Assembly: GCF_002197685.1 (NCBI RefSeq)
Contig: NZ_NBBI01000003.1
Location: forward strand, 124,001-188,000
DNA length: 64,000 nucleotides
Source of the DNA: Sphingomonas dokdonensis
Lineage (GTDB): Bacteria; Pseudomonadota; Alphaproteobacteria; Sphingomonadales; Sphingomonadaceae
Direction of reading: 5' to 3'
The notes beneath the pieces were generated by a model, which was not told the origin of the DNA, searched no databases, and worked only from the letters and a program-made list of their open reading frames with translations. The translations under genes were made by a program, and so were the position numbers. This document shows, in pieces, positions 33,315 to 42,143 of the stretch (its first letter is position 1; every line of letters starts with the position of its first letter).

Positions 33315-35138
33315 CTACGCGGCGTCGAACAAGGCGGCGAGCTGCTCGATGATCGTGCCGCCCAACTGCTCGGCATCCATGATCGTCACCGCGCGGCTGT
33401 AATAGCGCGTCACGTCGTGCCCGATGCCGATCGCGATCAGCTCCACCGGCGATTTGCGCTCGATCCAGTCGATCACCTGCCGCAAATGCCGCTCAAGGTA
33501 CGATCCGCTGTTCACCGACAGGGTCGAATCGTCCACCGGCGCGCCGTCGGAGATCACCATCAGGATACGCCGCTCTTCGGGTCGTGCGATCAGCCGGTTG
33601 TGCGCCCAAAGCAGCGCCTCGCCGTCGATATTCTCCTTCAGCAGCCCCTCGCGCATCATCAGGCCCAGCGAGTTCCGCGCCCGCCGCCACGGCTCGTCCG
33701 CCATCTTGTAGACGATGTGGCGCACGTCGTTGAGGCGGCCCGGCTGCGGCGGGCGGCCGGCGGCCAGCCACGTCTCGCGGCTCTGCCCACCCTTCCACGC
33801 GCGGGTGGTGAAGCCCAGGATCTCCGTCTTCACGCCGCACCGCTCCAGCGTGCGCGCGAGGATATCGGCGCTGATCGCCGCGATCGAAATCGGCCGCCCG
33901 CGCATCGAGCCCGAATTGTCGATCAGCAGCGTCACCACCGTGTCCTTGAACTCGGTGTCCTTCTCCGCCTTGTACGACAGCGACTGCATGGGATTGATGA
34001 CGACCCGCGCCAGCCGCGCGGCGTCCAGCAGCCCTTCTTCCTGGTCGAAATCCCACGAGCGGTTCTGCTGCGCCATCAGCCGCCGCTGCAATCGATTGGC
34101 CAGTCGCGAAACGACCGCCTGCAGCGGAACGAGCTGCTGGTCGAGATAGCCGCGCAGGCGCGCCAGTTCGTCGGCGTCGCACAATTCGGTGGCAGCGATC
34201 ACCTCGTCGAACTGGTTGGTCCACGCCTTGTATTCGAATTGCGGCGACCAGTCGGTGTTCGGGCGATTGGGACGCACCGGCTGCATGCCCTCTTCGCCAT
34301 CGTCGCCGGGCTCGCCATCGAGATCGTCGAAGCTTTCCTCGCCCTGCTCCTGGCCCTCGCCCTCGCTATCGTCCGCTTCGCGCTGCTCGCCGCGCTGCTC
34401 GGATTCGGCCTGGCCTTCGCCGTCCTGGCTTTCGCCCTCCTCGCCCTCGTCCTGCTGCTCGCTGTCGGTGCCCTCGTCCTCGCTGCCCCCCTCGTCGGCC
34501 TCCTCCGGGACCTGATCGCTCTCGATCAGCTCCAGATCCTCGAGCAGCTTCCTGGCGAGCGACTGAAACGCGCGCTGATCGTCCAGCGCCAGCGCCAGGC
34601 TCGACAGGTCCGAGCGCTCCTCGATCCACTCGCGCACCAGTGTCAGGCCGGGCTGCGCCGCCGCCGGCGCCTGCTCCCCCGTCAGCGCTTCGCGCACCAG
34701 CAGCCCGAGCGCAGTAGACAACGGCACCTCGTCGCGCGTGCGGGCGCGGGTGATCGGATCGGCACGCAGCTTTACGTCGAGCGCGCGCGCCAGATTGTCG
34801 GTAATCCCGCGATAGCCCCGGCTGCCGATCGCCTCGACCCGCGCGCCTTCCACCGCATCGAACACCGCGCGCGCCAGCGCCTCCTGCGGCGCGCCGCGCT
34901 GGTGCATCGCCGTGTCGTGATGCTTCAGCCGCAGGGCAAAGCCATCGGCAAAGCCGCGCGCTTCCGCCACCTGATCGGCCGGCAGGCTGCGCGCGGGCAT
35001 TGGCACTTTCAGATGCTTGCCCGATTGCGTCGGCGCATCGGCGGTAAAGGCAAGCTCCACCTCCTGCTCCTCCGACAGCGCACGCGACGTGCCGCCAAGG
35101 ACGTTCTTGAACCGATCGAGCGGCGTTTCGCTGGCCAT
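33315..35138 (-). CDS. cobT: Aerobic cobaltochelatase subunit CobT
   Basis: The 607-residue CobT forms with CobS the AAA+ module that drives cobalt insertion by CobN in aerobic cobalamin synthesis. A conserved N-terminal domain is followed by a long acidic Gln/Glu/Asp-rich linker (about residues 205-285) and a VWA domain whose MIDAS motif DNSGSM starts at residue 407. ATG 35138 begins [20 protein letters not shown]. The partner cobS lies upstream but is separated by a sulfotransferase gene. No cobN gene is in the window. Confidence 0.93.
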   Translation of the reverse strand: MASETPLDRFKNVLGGTSRALSEEQEVELAFTADAPTQSGKHLKVPMPARSLPADQVAEARGFADGFALRLKHHDTAMHQRGAPQEALARAVFDAVEGARVEAIGSRGYRGITDNLARALDVKLRADPITRARTRDEVPLSTALGLLVREALTGEQAPAAAQPGLTLVREWIEERSDLSSLALALDDQRAFQSLARKLLEDLELIESDQVPEEADEGGSEDEGTDSEQQDEGEEGESQDGEGQAESEQRGEQREADDSEGEGQEQGEESFDDLDGEPGDDGEEGMQPVRPNRPNTDWSPQFEYKAWTNQFDEVIAATELCDADELARLRGYLDQQLVPLQAVVSRLANRLQRRLMAQQNRSWDFDQEEGLLDAARLARVVINPMQSLSYKAEKDTEFKDTVVTLLIDNSGSMRGRPISIAAISADILARTLERCGVKTEILGFTTRAWKGGQSRETWLAAGRPPQPGRLNDVRHIVYKMADEPWRRARNSLGLMMREGLLKENIDGEALLWAHNRLIARPEERRILMVISDGAPVDDSTLSVNSGSYLERHLRQVIDWIERKSPVELIAIGIGHDVTRYYSRAVTIMDAEQLGGTIIEQLAALFDAA

Positions 35139-35202
35139 TATTTACTGCCTCGTCGATCAGAGCTAACCATTATCAACAGACCGCCACTTGAGAGCGCCTC
35201 GA

Positions 35203-36195
35203 TCAAGCCTTCTGCGCCATGCCAACTCGCTGTTCTATCGGTGGGTCCAACACCAGAGCTTCGGCGATGGCTGGCGGGATTGGCGCTGGACCAGCAATCA
35301 ACCTCGTCGGCGCATAAGCGGCGATGTCTTCGCCAAGCAAGGCCGAATAGCCCTCGATTGCAGCGGCAAACACCTGCGTCTCAAGCAAGCGTACAAGCTT
35401 GGGTGACAACCTAGCCTGCCACGACTGCGCGCCGGCAAGTGCCGCCAGCGCTACATGCTCGGGAACGTCGCGCCGTACTTCGCTGAGCGGTCCGTTAAGG
35501 AGGATAAGTGATTGCGGCTTGATGGATAACAGCGCTCCTCCATGCTCGATAATGGTTCCGTTTTGGCCGCCATAGACGAATCGCGGCATCCACCCGGCAC
35601 CATTCACCACATCAGAAAGCATCTTTAGCTGTGGAACGCTTAGAAATGCTGCAATGCGGGCCGCTGTCGCCGCAGCCTGATCGAACATCGTGTGAAAGTT
35701 GAGGAACAAGACGTTCTCAGTGCCGAAGTCACTCTTCAGATATCGGAACAGCGGCGTGCGATCGACAAAGTACGTACTTACTGCCGCTTGCCCGAAAAAT
35801 GGATAATAAAAGTTAGCTCGCTCACCCTTGCTCACATGACCCTTCAGATCATGCAAGTAATGTGAATAAGCCTGATCAACCGGGTGACGAAGAGATATGA
35901 TGAACTTGACGCTTCCATCCCGCGGAAGATGCGCGGCCTTCTCCTTCAGCTTACCATCCAGACGCGAATATCCCGGACTGAAATCAAGATAATAAGCACC
36001 AGCCCGATGCGGACCGTACATATTCTCTAGCAATTCGGGACTGCCGCGCTCAAGCCAATGAACCTCCTTTTCGCGGGAGGCCTGGATGAAGGGCCGATTG
36101 GCTGCGTCTGCCAAGCTACTGAACAGGTAAGACGTGCCTCCTCGCGGCAGTCCAGGGCTGATCAGCCACTGCACGCAAGGCATGGGATCAGTCAC
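35203..36195 (-). CDS. Sulfotransferase family protein inserted between cobS and cobT
   Basis: The 330-residue protein has a modified 5'-PSB loop (LISPGLPRGGTSYLFSSL, where PKxGTT is usual) and a 3'-PB-like block ISLRHPVDQAYSHYLHDLKG, so it should use PAPS to sulfate a glycan or small molecule. The C-terminal part is family-typical but not assignable. Base composition is clearly more A/T-rich than cobS and cobT, which suggests transfer. GTG 36195 (MTDPMPCVQWLISP) follows the cobS stop by 8 nt; ATG 36183 is the alternative. Ribosome sites for both are poor, so the start is uncertain. Confidence 0.82.
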   Translation of the reverse strand: MTDPMPCVQWLISPGLPRGGTSYLFSSLADAANRPFIQASREKEVHWLERGSPELLENMYGPHRAGAYYLDFSPGYSRLDGKLKEKAAHLPRDGSVKFIISLRHPVDQAYSHYLHDLKGHVSKGERANFYYPFFGQAAVSTYFVDRTPLFRYLKSDFGTENVLFLNFHTMFDQAAATAARIAAFLSVPQLKMLSDVVNGAGWMPRFVYGGQNGTIIEHGGALLSIKPQSLILLNGPLSEVRRDVPEHVALAALAGAQSWQARLSPKLVRLLETQVFAAAIEGYSALLGEDIAAYAPTRLIAGPAPIPPAIAEALVLDPPIEQRVGMAQKA

Positions 36196-36203
36196 CGCTC
36201 CAC

Positions 36204-37208
36204 TCAGCCCCTGCCCACCACGCTTTCGGGCAGGTCCTTGCCGAACACGCGCTGGTAATATTCCGCCACCAGCGGCCGCTCCGCCTCGTCGCATTTGTTG
36301 AGGAACGACAGGCGGAAGGCGAAGCCCACGTCCTTGAAGATCAGCGTGTTCTGCGCCCAGGTGATCACCGTGCGCGGGCTCATCACGGTGGAGATATCGC
36401 CGTTAATGAAGCCCTTGCGCGTCAGGTCGGCCACGCGAACCATGTCCTCGACCTGCTTCTTGCCCTCCGGCTTGTCATACTCGCCCGACTTGGCGAGCAC
36501 GATGTTCGCCTCGGTCGCGGCGGGCAGATAGTTCAGCGTGACCACGATGTTCCAGCGGTCCATCTGGCCCTGGTTGATCTGCTGCGTGCCATGATAGAGC
36601 CCGCTGGTATCGCCGAGGCCCACCGTATTGGCCGTGGCGAACAGGCGGAAGTGCGGGTTCGGGCGGATCACGCGATTCTGGTCGAGCAGCGTTAACTTGC
36701 CCTCCGTCTCCAGCACGCGCTGGATCACGAACATGACGTCAGGGCGCCCGGCGTCATATTCGTCGAAGACGAGCGCGGTCGGCGTCTGCAGCGCCCACGG
36801 CAGCAGCCCCTCGCGAAATTCGGTGATCTGCTGCCCGTCCTTCAGCACGATCGCGTCGCGGCCGATAAGATCGATGCGGCTGATGTGCGCGTCGAGGTTG
36901 ATGCGGATGCACGGCCATTTCAGCCGCGCCGCGACCTGTTCGATATGCGTCGACTTGCCCGTGCCGTGATAGCCCTGCACCATCACGCGGCGATTGTGCG
37001 CAAAACCTGCCAGCACCGCCATGGTCGTGTCCGGATCGAACACATAAGCGGGGTCGAGATCGGGCACCCGCTCGTCCGCCTCGCTGAACGCGGGGCATTG
37101 CATGTCGCTGTCGATGCCGAACATCTCGCGCACGCTGACCATCTTGTCGGGCGCGTCGAGGATCGTCGTCTCGCGGCTGTCGGGAAGCGTGTTGGGAATG
37201 TCGGTCAT
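36204..37208 (-). CDS. cobS: Aerobic cobaltochelatase subunit CobS
   Basis: CobS (334 residues) is the AAA+ ATPase of the cobaltochelatase. It begins with the characteristic N-terminal domain ([20 protein letters not shown]), Walker A GYHGTGKS at residues 79-86, Walker [16 protein letters not shown], and sensor-1 [19 protein letters not shown]. The C-terminal helical part follows. It pairs with CobT and CobN. It is the first gene of the minus-strand run to the VOC protein. Confidence 0.95.
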   Translation of the reverse strand: MTDIPNTLPDSRETTILDAPDKMVSVREMFGIDSDMQCPAFSEADERVPDLDPAYVFDPDTTMAVLAGFAHNRRVMVQGYHGTGKSTHIEQVAARLKWPCIRINLDAHISRIDLIGRDAIVLKDGQQITEFREGLLPWALQTPTALVFDEYDAGRPDVMFVIQRVLETEGKLTLLDQNRVIRPNPHFRLFATANTVGLGDTSGLYHGTQQINQGQMDRWNIVVTLNYLPAATEANIVLAKSGEYDKPEGKKQVEDMVRVADLTRKGFINGDISTVMSPRTVITWAQNTLIFKDVGFAFRLSFLNKCDEAERPLVAEYYQRVFGKDLPESVVGRG

Positions 37209-37295
37209 GCGCGCCTCGGAAGTAACACGACTGCCTTAGGCGGCTTGGCGGCGGTTATTCAACCTTTTGCTTTCGCCGGCAGGTGGAGGAGGCTG

Positions 37296-37409
37296 ATGAA
37301 GCGTGCCGCCCGATTGCGGTCGCCGGCAATCCACATGCTGTCTTCATCGAGGGCTGCTGGTTGTGGCATAAGCGTCCGATCGCTCCTGCTGGAGATACCC
37401 GATGCCTAA
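37296..37409 (+). CDS. Possible 37-codon leader peptide upstream of the VOC gene
   Basis: An ATG at 37296 follows a strong ribosome site (GGTGGAGGAGGCTG) and opens a 37-codon frame (MKRAARLRSPAIHMLSSSRA...) whose TAA overlaps the start of the VOC gene by 8 nt. The protein is basic and has no known domain. It may be a leader that couples translation to the VOC gene, or an accident of a strong Shine-Dalgarno sequence. The rest of the 37209-37401 gap has no other feature. Confidence 0.35.
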   Translation: MKRAARLRSPAIHMLSSSRAAGCGISVRSLLLEIPDA

Positions 37410-37890
37410 CGACAAGCTGGTGACCTGCGTCTGGTTCGATCGCGGTCAGGCGCGCGAGGCCGCCACCTTCTACGCCGGCCTGTTCCCGGACAGCCACGTC
37501 GGCCAGGCGCTCGATACCGCGACTGACAACCCCTCCATGCCGGCGGGCGAGGAATTGACGGTGGAATTCACCGTGCTCGGCCGACCCTTTCTGGGGCTGA
37601 ACGGCGGGCCGAACTTCACGCCCAACGAAGCCGTCAGCTTCATGGTGCTCACCGACGATCAGGCCGAGACCGATCGATACTGGAATGCCATCGTCGACAA
37701 TGGCGGGGCGGAGAGCGCCTGCGGCTGGTGCAAGGATCGCTGGGGCTTCTCGTGGCAGATCACGCCCCGCGCCCTGATGGCGGCGATGGCCGATCCCGAC
37801 CGCGCCGCCGCCAAACGCGCGATGGAGGCGATGATGACCATGACCAGGATCGACATCGCCACGATCGAGCGCGCCCGCGCCGGCGCTTAG
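37402..37890 (+). CDS. VOC-family PhnB-like protein
   Basis: This 162-residue protein opens PNDKLVTCVWFDRGQAREAATFYAGLFPDSHVG and continues with VEFTVLGRPFLGLNGGPNFTPNEAVSF, the common layout of PhnB/3-demethylubiquinone-methyltransferase-like VOC proteins. The WGFSWQITPRAL block is also typical. The reaction is unknown. Spaced 19 nt before the SRPBCC gene, so the two are probably co-transcribed, a common pairing (VOC plus AHSA1). Confidence 0.85.
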   Translation: MPNDKLVTCVWFDRGQAREAATFYAGLFPDSHVGQALDTATDNPSMPAGEELTVEFTVLGRPFLGLNGGPNFTPNEAVSFMVLTDDQAETDRYWNAIVDNGGAESACGWCKDRWGFSWQITPRALMAAMADPDRAAAKRAMEAMMTMTRIDIATIERARAGA

Positions 37891-37909
37891 GCCGAAAAGG
37901 ACTGAGATT

Positions 37910-38359
37910 ATGTTCGAGCTGAAGATCGAACGCGTCATCGATGCGCCCGTCGCCATCGTCTGGCAGGCGTGGACCCTTCATTATGCCGAATGGTTCGTAC
38001 CGCGCCCGTGGACGCTCGAGGTGATCGAGAATGATCTGCGCACCGGCGGGCGCAGCGCGTTGATGATGCGCGGCCCCGATGGCGAGGAAAATTCTTCGGA
38101 GGGCGTCTATCTGGAGGTTGTCCCGCAGCAGCGGATCGTCTCAACCGACGCGCTCAAAGCAGGCTGGGTACCGGCCGAGCCGTTCCTGGTGCGGATCGAC
38201 GAATTCGCCGAGCATGCAGGGCAAACGCGCTACACCGCGCGGGCGCGCCACTGGAGCGCCGAAGCACGCGATCAGCATGCTGCCATGGGCTTCGAACCCG
38301 GCTGGAACGCCGCCACCGATCAGCTCGAAGAGGTGGTCGCCCGCTTGAAACGTGGCTGA
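37910..38359 (+). CDS. SRPBCC/AHSA1 domain protein
   Basis: The 149-residue protein begins FELKIERVIDAPVAIVWQAWT and continues with WFVPRPWTLEVIENDLRTGG and a long C-terminal helix (GWNAATDQLEEVVARLKRG), the AHSA1 pattern of ligand-binding START-fold proteins. It follows the VOC gene by 19 nt. It ends in a hairpin. Confidence 0.85.
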   Translation: MFELKIERVIDAPVAIVWQAWTLHYAEWFVPRPWTLEVIENDLRTGGRSALMMRGPDGEENSSEGVYLEVVPQQRIVSTDALKAGWVPAEPFLVRIDEFAEHAGQTRYTARARHWSAEARDQHAAMGFEPGWNAATDQLEEVVARLKRG

Positions 38360-38369
38360 TCGGCAAAAG

Positions 38370-38394
38370 CCCCTCCCCCGCAAAGGAGGAGGGG
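38370..38394 (-). terminator. Terminator hairpin between convergent operons
   Basis: CCCCTCC and GGAGGGG pair over a short loop. On the minus strand the stem is followed by CTTTTG, so it best serves the M16 peptidase-hypothetical operon; it may also serve the plus-strand SRPBCC gene. Confidence 0.6.
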
Positions 38395-38406
38395 AAATCG
38401 AACGGA

Positions 38407-38709
38407 TCAGCCGACCCGCGTGCCGGTCAGCGGGAAGCTGCCGAACGCGCCAGCGCCGACGGTGCCGTTCACCGTGTCGCCGTCGATCGTCACGTTCATG
38501 TCCAGCGTCATCGGCATCGGCACGGTCATCTGCTGCTTCCAGGTCAGCGTGTTGCCGTTCACCTCGCCCGACACGTCGGCCGATCCCATGGCGCCCGAAT
38601 TGGTGCCGGTGAAGGTGTTGCCGTCGCTCTTCACGGTCAGCGTCGACTTCTGGTCGCCCAGCGGCGATTTCACCGTGACGTCGTAGGTGCCGTCCACTCC
38701 AGCCATCAT
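38407..38709 (-). CDS. Small hypothetical beta-rich protein
   Basis: The 100-residue protein is made mostly of short strands with Gly, Thr and Asn turns (GTYDVTVKSPLGDQKSTLTV, NTFTGTNSGAMGSADVSGEV), suggesting a lipocalin-like or beta-sandwich fold. There is no signal peptide or catalytic motif, and no family is known to me. It begins MMAGVDGTY; the ATG at 38709 overlaps the M16 stop (ATGA), and a second ATG at 38706 is possible. It is coupled to the peptidase gene. Confidence 0.7.
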   Translation of the reverse strand: MMAGVDGTYDVTVKSPLGDQKSTLTVKSDGNTFTGTNSGAMGSADVSGEVNGNTLTWKQQMTVPMPMTLDMNVTIDGDTVNGTVGAGAFGSFPLTGTRVG

Positions 38710-41552
38710 TCACTCTCCTCGGGTGCGTCCGTCACGGACGCGGCCGGCAACACCTCGACCGGCAGTCCCAGCGTGTCAAGCTGAGGGCGCACCGTCTTGG
38801 CGTCGCCGATCACCACCCAGATGAAGCGGTTCGGATCGATGACGCTACGGATCGCGCCGTTCAGCTCGTCACGCGTCATCGCGCGATAGCGCTGCGTGAT
38901 GGTGGCATAATAATCGTCGGGCCGACGATACAGGTCGTTGGCCTGCATCGCCGCCAGCACCGCGCCCGACGTCTCGAAGTCACCCGCCAGCGAGCGAGTC
39001 GCCCCCGTGATCGTCCGCTGGAACTCCGCCTCGGTCATCGGCTTGCTACCCACGAACGCGCCGATCTCGCTCTTCATCGCAGCGATCGAGGGACCGGTCT
39101 TGTCGGCCTGCACCGGCGCGCTCAGCTGATAGGGTGCGGCCTCCACGTGGCGCGCAAAGCCGCCATAGGCGCCATAGGACCAATGCTTGTCCTCGCGCAG
39201 GTCCATGTTGATCCGACCGAGAAAGTCGCCGCCCAGCGCATCGTTGGCGGTCACCACCGGCAGCAGGTCCTGCGTGCCGCGCAGCCCCGTCCGCTGCACG
39301 CCGGTGATGCGCGATTGCGGCGAGTTGGGCCGATCGACCAGCACGATGCGCGCCGTCGGCATCATGCGATCCTCGCGGAACACCTTGGTCCCCGCCGCGC
39401 CCTGCGCCGTCCAGCCGGCCAGCGCCCGGTCGAGCCCCGCCTTCACCTCCGCCATCGGGCGATCGGAAACCACGAACACCTTGGCCTTGTCCGGCCGCAG
39501 CCAGGCGCGGTGATAGGCGATCAGGTCCGCGCGGGTCAGCGCCGCCACTGCCGCCGCATCGCCGCTGCCCTGGTTCTTGGCATAGGGATGCGCCGGGCCG
39601 TACAGGATCGGCGGCACGATGCGCTGCTCGATGCCTTCAGGATCGGTCTGCTCCTGCGCGATCTGCGTCAGCAACTGCGCCCGCACCCGCGACAGCTCGC
39701 TTTCGGGAAAGGTCGGCGCGCGCAGCAGGTCCGCCCAGATGTCGAGCGCCGCCGTCAGGTTCGCGCTCGGCGCCCGAAAGCTGACGGTGGTGCGATCCGC
39801 CGACGAGCCGGTAAAGATGTCGAGCCCCAGCCGCTCCTTCGCCTCGGCAAGCTGGATCGAGTTGTATCGCGCCGTGCCCTCGTCGAGCATTGCCAGCATC
39901 ATGCCCTGCGTGCCCAGCTTGCCGGAAACATCGGCCGCCGCGCCCGCATCGAAGCTCGCCACCATCTGCGTGATCGGCACAGTGTCACGCTGCGCGTACA
40001 CCAGCTCCATCCCATTCGCGAGGCGCGCGCGCTGCACGGCCGGAAAGGACAAGCCGCTCACCTCGCCGACCGGCGGCATCGGCGCGCGCGTGCCCTTCAC
40101 CGGCGTTTCCGGCGCCTTGGTCTGCGCGGCCGGCGGCGGCACCTGTGCCTCCTCGTATGCGTCGCGCGCGCCCGGCACGACCGTCAGGCTATAGGCCGGG
40201 CGCGTCAGCCACTTCTGCGCCGCCGCCTTCACGCTGGCCGGGGTCTGCGCCGCCAGCGCGGCCAGCTGCTTCTTGTAGAAGCCCGGATCACCCGAATAGA
40301 GCGCCCCTTCCGCCAGCGCGACGGCCTTGCCGCCGAAGCCGCCGACCGATTCCAGCCCGCCGATCCGGCGCGAGATGGTGGTGGTCAGCGTCCGCTGCAC
40401 CTCATCGGGCGTCGGGCCGTTGCGCACGAACTCGGCGACCAGCTCGTCGAGCCGGCGTGACACCGTTGCCGGGTCGACACCCGGCCGCACCACCGCATTG
40501 ATCGTGAAGGTGCCGACCTGCGCGAAATCGGAATAGCTCGCGCTCACCTGAACCGCGGTCTTGTCGCCCTTCACCAGCGCATTGTCGAAGCGCGAACTCG
40601 CCAGCCCGCCAAGCACGGAGGCCGCGACCTCCAGTGCGGGCGCTGCCGGATCGTTGAGGCCCGGCACCGGCCAGCTCTTCACCACCAGCGGCGCCGCCAC
40701 CTGGTCCTTCATCACCTCGCTCTTCGGCTGCGCCAGCACCGGCACGGGGGCGGGCGGCGCGACGCTTTCCGGCCCGCGCTTGATCGGCCCGAAATACTTC
40801 GCCGCCAGCCGCTTGGCGGTAGGCACATCGATGTCGCCGGCCAGCACCAGCACGGCGTTGTTCGGGCCGTAATGATCGCGAAACCAGTTCTTCACATCCT
40901 GCAGGCTGGCGCGATCCAGATCCGCCATCGAACCGATCGTGCTGTGGCCGTAAGGGTGGCCCTCGGGGAACACGCCCTCGATCATCTTGTAGCGCACAAG
41001 GCCATAAGGCTCGTTGTCGCCCTGCCGCTTCTCGTTCTGCACCACCCCGCGCTGCTCATCGAGCACCGCCTGCGAGATCGCGCCGGTCAGCCAGCCCATG
41101 CGATCGCTTTCGAGATACAGCGCCTGCTCCAGCGCGGCGGTCGGCACTGTCTCGAAATAATTGGTGCGGTCGAAATAGGTCGTGCCGTTAAGGTCGGTCG
41201 CGCCGACCTGCTTCAGCGGCTCGAAGAAGTCGCCCGGCGCATTCTCGCTGCCGTTGAACATCAGATGCTCGAACAGATGCGCAAAGCCGGTCTGCCCCTT
41301 TGGCTCGTGCTTTGACCCCACGTCATACCACACCGACACCGCCACCACCGGCGCCTTGCGGTCGGTGTGCACCACCACGCGCAGGCCGTTGGGCAGGGTG
41401 AATTGCTCGAACGGGATGTCGATCGCCTTCACCAGATCGGCGACAGGCGCCGCCTTCGCCGCGACAGGCGCAGGCGTTGCCGCTTGGGCGTAAGCAGGGG
41501 GAACAAGGGCCATGGCCGCAACGCTCGCAGCCAGAGAGATCGACAGACGCAA
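38706..41552 (-). CDS. M16-family metalloprotease (two-domain, secreted)
   Basis: The 948-residue protein has a signal peptide (LAASVAAMALVPPAYA, cleaved near residue 22) and two M16 halves. The active-site HxxEH is HLFEH at residues 92-96 and a downstream Glu lies in DEQRGVVQNEKRQG. The second half (GMELVYAQRDTVPITQMVAS...) is the usual inactive partner. It is likely periplasmic, degrading peptides. Start codon is TTG 41552 after GGAG. It is divergent from marR; a marR-type palindrome lies between them. Length is normal for fused M16 pairs. Confidence 0.9.
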   Translation of the reverse strand: MRLSISLAASVAAMALVPPAYAQAATPAPVAAKAAPVADLVKAIDIPFEQFTLPNGLRVVVHTDRKAPVVAVSVWYDVGSKHEPKGQTGFAHLFEHLMFNGSENAPGDFFEPLKQVGATDLNGTTYFDRTNYFETVPTAALEQALYLESDRMGWLTGAISQAVLDEQRGVVQNEKRQGDNEPYGLVRYKMIEGVFPEGHPYGHSTIGSMADLDRASLQDVKNWFRDHYGPNNAVLVLAGDIDVPTAKRLAAKYFGPIKRGPESVAPPAPVPVLAQPKSEVMKDQVAAPLVVKSWPVPGLNDPAAPALEVAASVLGGLASSRFDNALVKGDKTAVQVSASYSDFAQVGTFTINAVVRPGVDPATVSRRLDELVAEFVRNGPTPDEVQRTLTTTISRRIGGLESVGGFGGKAVALAEGALYSGDPGFYKKQLAALAAQTPASVKAAAQKWLTRPAYSLTVVPGARDAYEEAQVPPPAAQTKAPETPVKGTRAPMPPVGEVSGLSFPAVQRARLANGMELVYAQRDTVPITQMVASFDAGAAADVSGKLGTQGMMLAMLDEGTARYNSIQLAEAKERLGLDIFTGSSADRTTVSFRAPSANLTAALDIWADLLRAPTFPESELSRVRAQLLTQIAQEQTDPEGIEQRIVPPILYGPAHPYAKNQGSGDAAAVAALTRADLIAYHRAWLRPDKAKVFVVSDRPMAEVKAGLDRALAGWTAQGAAGTKVFREDRMMPTARIVLVDRPNSPQSRITGVQRTGLRGTQDLLPVVTANDALGGDFLGRINMDLREDKHWSYGAYGGFARHVEAAPYQLSAPVQADKTGPSIAAMKSEIGAFVGSKPMTEAEFQRTITGATRSLAGDFETSGAVLAAMQANDLYRRPDDYYATITQRYRAMTRDELNGAIRSVIDPNRFIWVVIGDAKTVRPQLDTLGLPVEVLPAASVTDAPEESE

Positions 41553-41640
41553 TGCGCAACTCCTCTACAATCCGGCCAGCCTAGGCGCCGCGCGGCGCAC
41601 TGGAAAGCCAGCAACATTTCGTCACACCGATTGACTGCCC

Positions 41641-41655
41641 AGGCAATCATTGCCT
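41641..41655. promoter_or_regulatory. Candidate MarR operator
   Basis: AGGCAATCATTGCCT is a perfect 15-bp palindrome in the 114-nt divergent region between the M16 peptidase and marR, ending 11 nt before the marR start. Its position suggests autoregulation of marR and the efflux operon. Confidence 0.65.
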
Positions 41656-41666
41656 AAGCAACCAAT

Positions 41667-42143
41667 GTGACCTTCACCGACTCGACCTTTTATCCGGAAA
41701 CCTCGCCCGGTTACCTGGTGCGCCTGATCCACCAGATGAACGTGGCCGCTGTCGATCGCACGCTCGCCGCTGACGGCCTCAGCGCGACGCAATGGACTAC
41801 CTTGGTGTCGCTCTACTTCGGCCACGCCGACACCTGCGTCGGCCTCGCGCGCAAGCTCGGGCACGACAAGGGCGCGATGACGCGCCTCATCGACCAGATG
41901 GAGGCAAAGGGCTGGGTGTCGCGTCAGCGCGACGACGCCGACCGCCGCCTCATCCGCCTGTCGCTCACCCCGGCAGGCGCGGCCACCGCGATCGCGGCCA
42001 AGCGCAAGGTGATCGACTGCTGGAACGGCTTTCTCGCCGACTGGAGCGACGCGCAGATCGCCGAGATGATCGCCGTGTTGCAGCGGCTGCGCACCACCAT
42101 GGAGGAAAAAATGGCGGAGGACAGCGACCCATGCGCCGCCTGA
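41667..42143 (+). CDS. MarR-family transcriptional regulator
   Basis: The 158-residue protein has the winged-helix core, LSATQWTTLVSLYFGHADTC, then VGLARKLGHDKGAMTRLIDQ (recognition helix) and the wing SRQRDDADRRLIRLSLT, a clear MarR signature. Start is GTG 41667. It is the first gene of the operon with the outer-membrane factor, HlyD-type adaptor and DHA2 pump, and overlaps the outer-membrane factor by 13 nt. MarR proteins usually release DNA on binding a phenolic or lipophilic ligand, so it probably senses a pump substrate. Confidence 0.9.
   Translation: MTFTDSTFYPETSPGYLVRLIHQMNVAAVDRTLAADGLSATQWTTLVSLYFGHADTCVGLARKLGHDKGAMTRLIDQMEAKGWVSRQRDDADRRLIRLSLTPAGAATAIAAKRKVIDCWNGFLADWSDAQIAEMIAVLQRLRTTMEEKMAEDSDPCAA

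Noticed and set aside
32118..35414. 1098-codon plus-strand frame opposite the epimerase and cobT
   Set aside because: Very long but Arg/His/Gln-rich and antisense to two well-supported genes; no domain is visible.
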